A stretch of DNA of 6,849 nt from assembly GCA_041740995.1 (NCBI GenBank), contig JBGSKY010000226.1, positions 1-6,849 on the forward strand. The letters run 5' to 3'. Below the pieces are notes generated by a model. The model was not told the origin of the DNA. It saw only the letters and a program-made list of their open reading frames with translations, and searched no databases. A program made the position numbers and the translations under genes. Within the stretch, counting starts at the first letter, position 1; each line of letters begins with the position of its first letter. The DNA comes from JBGSKY01 sp041740995 (GTDB taxonomy: Bacteria; Planctomycetota; Planctomycetia; Pirellulales; Pirellulaceae). Shown here piece after piece: positions 1 to 6,802 of this stretch.

Positions 1-2115
1 GGCGGCGAACGACCGCCACGCGACACTTTTGACGACTAAAAGGATAAATAGAACTGCAATCGACACCACCGTAACAGTACGCCAATCAACTGTTGTTAGA
101 ATCGTAAAAATCAAATAAATGCCTAGGGAGAAAATTGCACTATAGAAAGCATAATTTGAGGTAAACGATTTTACACTAATATTATTTTGTAGCCACTTTT
201 CGTTTACATCATTTAGAGCTAACGAGAGCATAACGGCGAGAGCAAGAATGAACAGAACCTTCATTGCCTCCGAGGGTTGGAGATAGCCCGCTATGCCAGT
301 TTCAGTCCCAAGCACAGCCCATGCAATTGCCAGGCCGAGAATCATGACTATGATTGCCCAGAATCCTCTGGGTATTGATCGAACCAAGTGATTTATTCGG
401 CCATCGGAGATACTGCTTTTCATTGATTTCAACGCGATGCTGCGCATAGCCCAGGCGAAAGCCTGTGGGGTAATCTGAAAAAATGCGAGGAACACTCCAG
501 CAGTAACCATGACACCAAAGCTTGCGTCGTTTGCAAAACGCAGAAAGCGGGTTTCTTCATTCGCCAACGACAATGCGAATAGCGCTATGTGCCCTAGGGC
601 AACAAGGATAGTCCAAACAAGAAACAACCAGACATCGAAAGGCTTGGCGCCGCGTGCAAGTAAAAGCGTCGGCGCAACAGCAGACCAGGACAGCAATGCA
701 ATCAAGGGTGATTGAGGGCCAAGCGAATCCAGAGGTACTGAAACAAGATAAAAATTAAGTGCGTATACAACGATTGCAACGCCAGCAGAGGCAGCAAGAA
801 TTCGAATTCCATTCACCTTCGAATTGCTAGGGTAATCCTGGCTACTCAAGGCGCCTGCGAGGACGTGATTAAATTTCCTAGGGTGGCTGATTCTGGTCAG
901 ATATTTGCAAATGAACAAAAATACTGCGCTTGCGAAAAAGAAGACAAGAGCAGTTTCCTTTGCCGCAGATGGCAGTAAATCTGCGGTTTTTCCTGGGGGA
1001 GATCCGTTAATATGCTGAGCATATGGTGCAATTTCCCGGCACACAACCTCTACTATGTTTCCTGAAGCAACATTGCAACTGCCGCGATACCCAGTAATCC
1101 TCTGGGATGACTCCATCGGGACCACTGAAAAAGCGATTGACGTATCCAAGCTGTCGCCCCAGCCCACTCTATATCTCGTAAAGCCAGCTATGAATGACTC
1201 AAGCTGAAGGGTTTTTCCGTCGTCTGTTGCAATGGTCGTTGCATGCTCTATTGCTGTAAGCGGAAGCACCGCAGCACCGCGTTTTACGTTTATCGCGCTG
1301 CGACCACTTGTGACCAGCGCGGCGCCAATCCCGGGGATGAAATTTACTCGTGCCGCCGCGAAAGGTAAGCCCTTAATAGACAGCACAAGACCTGCTTCAG
1401 AATAGCAAGAACGCGAGCCTCCTAATCTTGCGATAGTGGTTTGCTCTTCCCTTTTTCCGAATTGATTGCCAAGCCAGGTGATATACGTATTTATTTGAGG
1501 CTCGGTACAACGTTCGAGCGGCACTGCGTTTTTTGTGGCGGCAGCTCCATCGAAACGAACTTCGTAGAGATCGCGTCCGTACGTCAACTTCAGCAATGAG
1601 CCAGCCAATCCAACTTGAACGATTTGCGATGTTTCATCGGTTGTTGACGCCTCTATTAAATCGCCATCTCTGAGGAAAAAACGATCTGCATTAAAGCTCA
1701 CACTTCTTTCTGCTGCATTGCTTTCCACATAGCGAAGCAGCAGGTTCCGGGTCGTAGAAAGATTGGCAACAATCCAGTTCCCTGTTCCATCGTTACGAAA
1801 GCCGACATGAGGTTCGCTTGCCGACCCGGAAAGTTCCGGGTTCTGGACCAGGGCGGTTGAACCCAATGAAACACGATCCGCAGATTTGCGGACTGTCACT
1901 CTTTCGAGTGCGATTCCGGGTGGCTGCTGCTTTGCGATATTAACTAACGCTTGCCACCAAACAAAACACACTCCAAAAATTAACAAAGTGGGGCCTATTC
2001 TGAAGAGGAAGGACCTCAGTCTTGGGAACGCCAGAGTAAATATAAATAAAGCAAGTAAAGCCAATGAGGTCGACGTACTTGGTAACATATCTGAGAAAAA
2101 GGGATTTGGATTCAT
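1..2115 (-). CDS. SEDS-family (FtsW/RodA/SpoVE-like) membrane protein with large N-terminal periplasmic domain, partial (C-terminus beyond left edge)
   Basis: The frame is open from the ATG at 2115-2113 to the window edge: 705 codons, no stop. SEDS proteins are lipid II polymerases of the inner membrane that pair with class B PBPs. The family call rests on QPSE followed by AMK (residues 613-619) at the start of a membrane helix, and on a degenerate counterpart of the QPDLGT motif, TVDWRT (675-680), in the next-but-one helix. Predicted membrane segments lie near 16-30, 37-60, 387-405, 437-460, 470-486, 494-517, 530-548, 585-604, 617-634, 655-675 and 682-700. The basic loop at 31-39 suggests an N-out topology, placing residues 62-385 in the periplasm; that domain has cysteines 203, 237, 347 and 359. 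The SEDS core probably begins at the helix near 494, matching QPSE after the third core helix. The usual RW before QPSE is missing. The catalytic loop lies off the window. The start overlaps the PBP stop (ATGA). Family call fairly sure; activity unknown. Confidence 0.85.
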   Translation of the reverse strand, partial: MNPNPFFSDMLPSTSTSLALLALFIFTLAFPRLRSFLFRIGPTLLIFGVCFVWWQALVNIAKQQPPGIALERVTVRKSADRVSLGSTALVQNPELSGSASEPHVGFRNDGTGNWIVANLSTTRNLLLRYVESNAAERSVSFNADRFFLRDGDLIEASTTDETSQIVQVGLAGSLLKLTYGRDLYEVRFDGAAATKNAVPLERCTEPQINTYITWLGNQFGKREEQTTIARLGGSRSCYSEAGLVLSIKGLPFAAARVNFIPGIGAALVTSGRSAINVKRGAAVLPLTAIEHATTIATDDGKTLQLESFIAGFTRYRVGWGDSLDTSIAFSVVPMESSQRITGYRGSCNVASGNIVEVVCREIAPYAQHINGSPPGKTADLLPSAAKETALVFFFASAVFLFICKYLTRISHPRKFNHVLAGALSSQDYPSNSKVNGIRILAASAGVAIVVYALNFYLVSVPLDSLGPQSPLIALLSWSAVAPTLLLARGAKPFDVWLFLVWTILVALGHIALFALSLANEETRFLRFANDASFGVMVTAGVFLAFFQITPQAFAWAMRSIALKSMKSSISDGRINHLVRSIPRGFWAIIVMILGLAIAWAVLGTETGIAGYLQPSEAMKVLFILALAVMLSLALNDVNEKWLQNNISVKSFTSNYAFYSAIFSLGIYLIFTILTTVDWRTVTVVSIAVLFILLVVKSVAWRSFAA

Positions 2116-5054
2116 TTGCCGTCTACCCTCCCACCGGATTTTGGAGATTCCAGACGCTTCAATATCATTCGGCTCAAAGGTCCGCATACAGATCCGCCGC
2201 CGACTTTATCCAGCTTTGCATGTGTAATCATGCAAGCAAAAGCCACACGGCGGTTCTCGTATCCATCAATGTTAAGGCCTTCCACCCACCCAGTAAACCA
2301 GACGGTGTTCCCGTCTTTCTCGGGAAATCCGGTCTGAGCTGTTCCAGTCTTGCCCCAAAGACGCTTGCGCAAATTCTCATGACTATTCCCGGCGAAAGCG
2401 TCTTGGGCAGTGCCTCTTGTGACGACTGCTTTCATCCCATCTCGTAATGTTGCTAACAATTCCTGCGCCAATAACGGCTCAAACTGCAGGCCTTCACCAG
2501 CAATGTTGCGGATGAGCGGTTCTCCCTGACCTGTGGGCGGGATGGCGTTGGAGAGCCGGGGTATGACTACTGAACCTGTAGCGATAGAAGCGGAAATTGT
2601 TGCGATGGCTAAAGGTGTCGCCTGGGCTGATTGGCCAATTCCGTTCAAAGAAACAGTCAATATCCGTGATTTATCCGGAAGAAACGAGTCAACCTGAATA
2701 GGCGTGGCGAACAACCTCGAAAAAGGCGATATCGTTTCTTCAGGTAAAAGGCTGAACGGAAGTTGCGGCCATACATGCTTCGCCATGGAAGCAAGTGCCA
2801 AAGTGGTTTCGCCACCAGCCACTTCAAGCCGGTCTCGAATCTCGACGCGACCGGATGATGTTTGCTTGCTCACAGCATCCACATCCATCAACAACGCCAA
2901 ACGAGCGAAATATAGGTTGTCGGACTGGGCAAGCATATCGACAAGGCCAATACGACCACTTTTCGAGCACCCTCCCTGCGCGGAATGCGAACAAACAGGA
3001 CTGTTGCGATTGGTTAGTGTTGCATGGGAAACCAAACGCTGGCCACGGAAAACAGGTAGTTTCATGGTGGTGGCATTGAAACTAAAATCAAACTCATTTC
3101 CAATCAGGTCCTTAATTTGAAGGGCGTCCAGACCGGCATTTTTTGTGTCGGCCCCAAGGTAAGCACGAACAACCCGTTCGCCGTTAGATGCTCTTTCGAT
3201 CGCGGCAAGAGAAACCACAAGTTTGAAGGTGGAACCGGGTGCGTACAAGCGATCATTCTGAGACCAAGCACGGGCTGCTAGCGGGCTTTCCGAAGGGCGA
3301 AATGCTTGCATTGCTCTGAGGTCCCAATCCGACAAACCTATCTTTGGCTGCGGCCAGGTTGCCACCGCTAGGATCCTCCCAGTAAGGTCGTCAGTGCGCC
3401 GATTTCCCTGTAAAGGGCCTGCGTCAACGAGAACGAAGGACGCACGACGATCTTGGGTCCTATCGGCCAGAAATCCATCGGTAACTTCCTCGTAACCTCG
3501 CTTCATCAAGAGCGCACCGCCAAGCATTTCATTGGCACCGGCTTGCATATCCTTGTCCACGGTAAGTTCAAGTTCTCTTGTGCTCGGGCCAGAGATTGTA
3601 GCGCGAAGCTGACCAAGCAGCCCGAATTGATCACGATCGTCGAGACCGGTCACCGGTGCGAGTCCCATGTCGAGGGCTGCAGCATTGGCAACGGAAACAG
3701 TCCTTTGATTTTCGCTGTTTCCAGTTGGACGTTCGGCCGATAACGCAATCCCATTTTTTCCGCCGGTACGCAAAAGGACTAGTCGTTCATCGCTTGCGTC
3801 ATTTTCTGCGGACGATCCAAGTCGAAAGATCGAAGGCTCCCAAACCAATGTGCAGACATCAGCTTTTTGCGAAGGGTCGTCAGGCAGATAAGGTATAATA
3901 ATGTCGCTTTCGCCGTCGTCAGACACAATGAGAGCGCTGCTGTTCACAACCCTGCAGCGAGCTAGCACATGCGTAGACACCCGGATGTCATTGGTATCGT
4001 TCTTGAAAAGGGTTGGTGTAAGGGCTTGTGTTTCAAAGCGTGCTTTCGATAGTTTACGAATGCTGGCCGGAACCGCTCTGGAAGGCTTGACCACCAGTTG
4101 GATTGTACCCTTCCAGCCATCGGGCAGATTAAAAGTTACACGGCCTGCGCGAGGCAGAAACTGTCCATTCTCCTCGGCTAACTGACGAATACATGAATCG
4201 TTCGACCGAAAGTTCTCACACATCGTCAGAACTGAATCGGGTTGCAATCCAAAGGCAGATCTCTCCGGCACTGCAATTGCGTTTTGTAGCTCTCCTACGT
4301 GGTCTAATGTGATTTTGCGAAAGCTTGATGTCGCTTCGACCTCCAGATTTGACTTGAGCAGCACAGTTCCAGAGGAACCTGTCTGCCCGGAAAACCGTCG
4401 CCAGTCCCCATGTCCAGGTGTCGCGGGTCGAGCTAAAAAACCATAGGTCTGCGGCTCGGGTTCACTTCCCTCGTCAACAGACGTAAATGCCTCGCTTCCA
4501 TTTGAAGTGTCGGGAAGGCTAGCTTCCCAAGCATTTAAATAGCAACCGCGCGACACATAATTGCCCGGAAGTCCGCCAACGAACTCAGTTCCTGAATTGC
4601 TGTTGCAAGGCAAACCGTTGTTTCGGTTGTCCCGAATCGCAACAGCCTCGACGTTCGCGTTCCAAGAATCGATTTCCTTGATAATGTCTGCTCCCGGATC
4701 TGTGGCGCAAAGTTGCCAAGCAAGGGCATTTTCTTCGCCCTGGGAAATGCCGGCAAACAACTGTCCGCAGTCAACTGTCCGCTTGAATGAAAGATTGGCT
4801 GGATCGAAAAAGATGATGCGGTCATTCACAAGCCGCGTGAAAAGACTGCCTGTCAGTTCACCACCGCGCACAATTTGTCGACGTTCGACTGTTTCTTCGG
4901 CTACCGCGATGCGGTCTGAAAAATAGCTCCAGGCGAAATTTGCAACAAGCAAAAGTCCTGCCCCTAAAATTGCGAGGATTGTCAACAGTGGAAGGTAAGA
5001 TGCAAGCCTTAGCAGGCGCGGCCACAGGCGATGCCACAAATTCAATTGTCTCAT
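2112..5054 (-). CDS. Class B penicillin-binding protein (D,D-transpeptidase) with atypical long N-terminal module
   Basis: A 980-residue protein expected to cross-link peptidoglycan stem peptides in the periplasm. A basic N-terminus precedes one uncleaved-looking membrane anchor at about 21-45. The transpeptidase domain starts near 494 (LELTVDKDMQ, then TGRILAVATWP at 558-568) and contains all catalytic motifs: STFK with nucleophile S608 and K611, SDN at 711-713, KTGT at 902-905; GIGQ...TPL at 805-814 is also typical of the family. There is no glycosyltransferase domain, so it is class B. Residues 60-490 do not resemble the usual PBP dimerisation/pedestal domain and lack its RG-I-DRNG motif. 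The SxxK-SxN gap is 103 residues and the SxN-KTG gap 191, against 52 and 135 in E. coli PBP3, so the catalytic domain carries insertions. Cysteines fall in near pairs (96/116, 150/171, 279/288, 367/401, 688/696, 941/957), suggesting disulfides. It overlaps both neighbours by ATGA; its own Shine-Dalgarno is poor. It probably partners the SEDS protein encoded next. Confidence 0.93.
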   Translation of the reverse strand: MRQLNLWHRLWPRLLRLASYLPLLTILAILGAGLLLVANFAWSYFSDRIAVAEETVERRQIVRGGELTGSLFTRLVNDRIIFFDPANLSFKRTVDCGQLFAGISQGEENALAWQLCATDPGADIIKEIDSWNANVEAVAIRDNRNNGLPCNSNSGTEFVGGLPGNYVSRGCYLNAWEASLPDTSNGSEAFTSVDEGSEPEPQTYGFLARPATPGHGDWRRFSGQTGSSGTVLLKSNLEVEATSSFRKITLDHVGELQNAIAVPERSAFGLQPDSVLTMCENFRSNDSCIRQLAEENGQFLPRAGRVTFNLPDGWKGTIQLVVKPSRAVPASIRKLSKARFETQALTPTLFKNDTNDIRVSTHVLARCRVVNSSALIVSDDGESDIIIPYLPDDPSQKADVCTLVWEPSIFRLGSSAENDASDERLVLLRTGGKNGIALSAERPTGNSENQRTVSVANAAALDMGLAPVTGLDDRDQFGLLGQLRATISGPSTRELELTVDKDMQAGANEMLGGALLMKRGYEEVTDGFLADRTQDRRASFVLVDAGPLQGNRRTDDLTGRILAVATWPQPKIGLSDWDLRAMQAFRPSESPLAARAWSQNDRLYAPGSTFKLVVSLAAIERASNGERVVRAYLGADTKNAGLDALQIKDLIGNEFDFSFNATTMKLPVFRGQRLVSHATLTNRNSPVCSHSAQGGCSKSGRIGLVDMLAQSDNLYFARLALLMDVDAVSKQTSSGRVEIRDRLEVAGGETTLALASMAKHVWPQLPFSLLPEETISPFSRLFATPIQVDSFLPDKSRILTVSLNGIGQSAQATPLAIATISASIATGSVVIPRLSNAIPPTGQGEPLIRNIAGEGLQFEPLLAQELLATLRDGMKAVVTRGTAQDAFAGNSHENLRKRLWGKTGTAQTGFPEKDGNTVWFTGWVEGLNIDGYENRRVAFACMITHAKLDKVGGGSVCGPLSRMILKRLESPKSGGRVDGK
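2126..2132 (-). promoter_or_regulatory. Ribosome binding site of the SEDS gene, inside the PBP C-terminal codons
   Basis: GGGAGGG on the minus strand lies 10 bases upstream of the SEDS ATG at 2115. The spacing is slightly long but the purine match is strong, so the SEDS gene can recruit ribosomes as well as receive them by coupling from the overlapping PBP stop. Confidence 0.5.
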
Positions 5055-6706
5055 TTTTGAAAACCACTTTCAAACTGAATAAAAAGTGGTCCTATAAATC
5101 CTCGATCACCAGGGCGAATATTATACGTTGTCCTTGCTTTTTTTTGGCCTTTGCGCCAAGTTTCAACATTAATGGCTTTGTCTTTCCTTTCGACGATTGA
5201 TTCATACCTGTCGTTCCAGTACTTTCCCAGGCCGTATAGATCGCCGCCTGATTGCACTTGCGCAGTCCGATTGAGCCACTCGAGACTGATTTTATTGTGA
5301 TCATCAATTATTTGATCAACCTGAGGCAACGGATCGCCGGTCAGGGTTCCTGGACTAAAACGGAATTCGGCAAGTGTAGGCAGACCGGACTTTGTTACCA
5401 AGCACCAATCTTTTCGATAAAGATTGCGCAGCCCCCTTCGCTGCAATTCCGACTGCTTACTGATTTGCTGCCGCTTGCGGTCTCTCTCCTTCTCATCCGG
5501 TTCGTCAGATTCCCTGCTGAGTTTCACATCCGCTGGGAAGGGCTCAACGAGAAGTGAAGTGTTGGAACCTAGTGGAAGATCATATCGACCAGGCCCCGGC
5601 ATCTTCGCAGATTCCCATTCCAGTCGTGCGCATTGTGTATGGCGGGCAGCAGCGAGCCTGCCAAAAAGTTCGCTCACTGCAGTGATGAAAGTCTCCGACA
5701 ACTCCGATTGCCGTAAATCCAGCTGGTGGTCGAAGTGCACCAGCCAGCGTGAAGGCTTTGAAAAGATCAGGCCGAATTGTACTTCGGGTAAAATGAAGCC
5801 CTTGATAGACACAACAAACTCATCCTGATTGTCAGTGGGTACCGGCTTCTTTTCAACTTTCGTCCTGTAGCTGGCTGAGCCCGTCCGGCTACGCAAGCGG
5901 AACCAAAGCGGCAAGATTTCTGGTCCTGCGATGAGCATTATTTTTACCCATTCCCCTGCTTCGGCAGCATTCATATCTCCATCTGCTGCGATTTGTATGT
6001 TCTCTGTCGCTGCACTGCCTGTCTCTGCAAGGCGAAGCATGAATACCGGAGGCGAGTACCGGCTCTGCCTCCCGATGAAAAGGACGCAATGGCGCAACAA
6101 GTTGGCAATGCTTTCGCCTGCGAATGCAGGAAGACCGATGCGCACGGGCGCAAGGTTGCTGTCAAACGAGATTGCCATTGCTTTTTGCCCTGCATACCAG
6201 CCGGCATACCTCATTTTTCTTTCGGAAAAGATGCCGGGCACTATCGGCTCGAAGCCCGCTCCCGGTATCGGTCCCGTGTTTTCGGCAGGCGGTTCAAGCC
6301 AGCTGAACTCGACATTTGCCACCTCATTTTCGTGCGACATGGGAGCAAATACGCCGTAACCGAAATACGCGTAACATGCGTCGACACTTGGATCGTTTGC
6401 TGAAACAGTTGCCATTTCGACATCGGCATCCGCGAATTCCGCGTCCAGTTCGATTTGCAGGGATTTTGAGAGATGGTGGGTGCCTGCCTCGGAATCCTTT
6501 ATGATGACGTCGGTGAAAGGCACCGTTACCCTTACAGACTGGAACTCCATGTCCTGATCTGCGTGCTCTTTGTTCGCTTTTCGCAGTTCGTCAATCAACG
6601 AATGCCAGCGATCAACCGAATGCGTATCGTTGGGCAACTTGACGCAGCGGCACAAAGCTGAACGATGGAAACTTGGTACAACGGCGGAACTGGGCCGGGA
6701 GGGCAT
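5051..6706 (-). CDS. Hypothetical protein, first gene of the SEDS-PBP operon, soluble, function unknown
   Basis: I do not recognise this 551-residue protein. The ATG at 6706-6704 is preferred because GAGG lies 5 bases upstream and a strong promoter sits about 40 bases further up; an in-frame GTG at 6712 would overlap that GAGG. Another in-frame ATG at residue 53 (6550) has no well-spaced ribosome site. There is no signal peptide and no segment hydrophobic enough to span the membrane, so a cytoplasmic location is likely. Residues 53-390 look like a mixed alpha/beta globular region. Residues 392-432 are highly charged (rich in D, E, K, R, Q) and probably form a helix or coiled coil, followed by a region rich in aromatic residues (about 433-551) with WLNR and YWNDRYES. 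No nucleotide-binding, kinase or protease motif is evident. Its stop overlaps the PBP start (ATGA), so its amount is probably tied to that of the PBP. A regulator, scaffold or adaptor of the wall synthase is a guess from context only. Confidence 0.88.
   Translation of the reverse strand: MPSRPSSAVVPSFHRSALCRCVKLPNDTHSVDRWHSLIDELRKANKEHADQDMEFQSVRVTVPFTDVIIKDSEAGTHHLSKSLQIELDAEFADADVEMATVSANDPSVDACYAYFGYGVFAPMSHENEVANVEFSWLEPPAENTGPIPGAGFEPIVPGIFSERKMRYAGWYAGQKAMAISFDSNLAPVRIGLPAFAGESIANLLRHCVLFIGRQSRYSPPVFMLRLAETGSAATENIQIAADGDMNAAEAGEWVKIMLIAGPEILPLWFRLRSRTGSASYRTKVEKKPVPTDNQDEFVVSIKGFILPEVQFGLIFSKPSRWLVHFDHQLDLRQSELSETFITAVSELFGRLAAARHTQCARLEWESAKMPGPGRYDLPLGSNTSLLVEPFPADVKLSRESDEPDEKERDRKRQQISKQSELQRRGLRNLYRKDWCLVTKSGLPTLAEFRFSPGTLTGDPLPQVDQIIDDHNKISLEWLNRTAQVQSGGDLYGLGKYWNDRYESIVERKDKAINVETWRKGQKKARTTYNIRPGDRGFIGPLFIQFESGFQK
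5063..5090 (-). promoter_or_regulatory. Inverted repeat (possible mRNA hairpin) just before the PBP start codon
   Basis: A perfect 8-base inverted repeat, ACCACTTT / AAAGTGGT, with a 12-base loop, lies in the last codons of the hypothetical gene. In the mRNA the hairpin would end 8 bases before the PBP ATG (5054), covering the only purine-rich stretch (AAAGTGG) that could act as ribosome site. It may make PBP translation depend on ribosomes finishing the upstream gene. It is not a convincing terminator: only three T residues follow. The repeat is seen directly; the regulatory role is inferred, and chance occurrence is possible. Confidence 0.4.
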
Positions 6707-6711
6707 GCACA

Positions 6712-6715
6712 CCTC
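6712..6715 (-). promoter_or_regulatory. Ribosome binding site of the hypothetical gene
   Basis: GAGG on the minus strand, 5 bases before the ATG at 6706. It decides the start: the GTG two codons earlier (6712-6710) begins inside this site and could not use it. Confidence 0.6.
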
Positions 6716-6752
6716 GATCAGTCGCGGGACAATGATGCGAGCATTAGCAGGA

Positions 6753-6781
6753 ATTATACAAATAGCATAGCTCTAATTCAA
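6753..6781 (-). promoter_or_regulatory. Sigma70-type promoter for the three-gene operon
   Basis: On the minus strand a -35 box TTGAAT (6781-6776, 4 of 6 consensus bases) is followed by exactly 17 bases and a perfect -10 box TATAAT (6758-6753). Transcription would start near 6746, giving a leader of about 40 bases before the ATG at 6706. The surrounding 6713-6802 stretch is AT-rich and holds no other convincing element. An overlapping alternative, TTGTCA (6791-6786) with TATGCT (6769-6764, 16-base spacer), is weaker. Confidence 0.7.
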
Positions 6782-6802
6782 AAATTGACAACTAGACCAC
6801 AA

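Noticed and set aside
591..600. Perfect palindrome GCCCTAGGGC, with other CCTAGG sites at 122 and 877.
   Set aside because: All lie within continuous SEDS codons, share no flanking sequence or spacing, and are short enough to occur by chance.
1648..1683. FHA-like look of the SEDS extension (FFLRDGDLIEA, residues 146-156).
   Set aside because: DG-D-I is common in FHA domains, but the GR and SxxH signature residues are not in place and the domain is predicted periplasmic, where phosphothreonine binding would make little sense.
2704..3120. Plus-strand open frames of 60-140 codons across 509-6770, the longest internal examples at 2704-3120 and 5931-6359.
   Set aside because: All lie opposite or in shifted frames of the three well-supported minus-strand genes, have no convincing start signals and give no protein-like motif.
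4535..4825. Minus-strand frame of 96 codons inside the PBP gene.
   Set aside because: It is a shifted-frame shadow; the PBP frame is continuous across the same stretch.
2112..5054. PBP as a bifunctional class A enzyme, given its length.
   Set aside because: No glycosyltransferase (GT51) motifs such as EDxxFxxHxG are present; the extra length is an unfamiliar non-catalytic-looking module.
6062..6082. LFIGRQS in the hypothetical protein (residues 209-215) as the start of an FHA domain.
   Set aside because: IGR resembles the first FHA motif but no SxxH follows at the expected distance.
6710..6712. GTG at 6712 as start of the hypothetical gene (553 residues).
   Set aside because: It overlaps the GAGG that is correctly spaced for the ATG two codons later, and no better ribosome site lies upstream.
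6785..6790. Perfect TTGACA on the plus strand as a divergent -35 box.
   Set aside because: It is only 12 bases before the candidate ATG at 6803 and no -10 box follows at suitable spacing.
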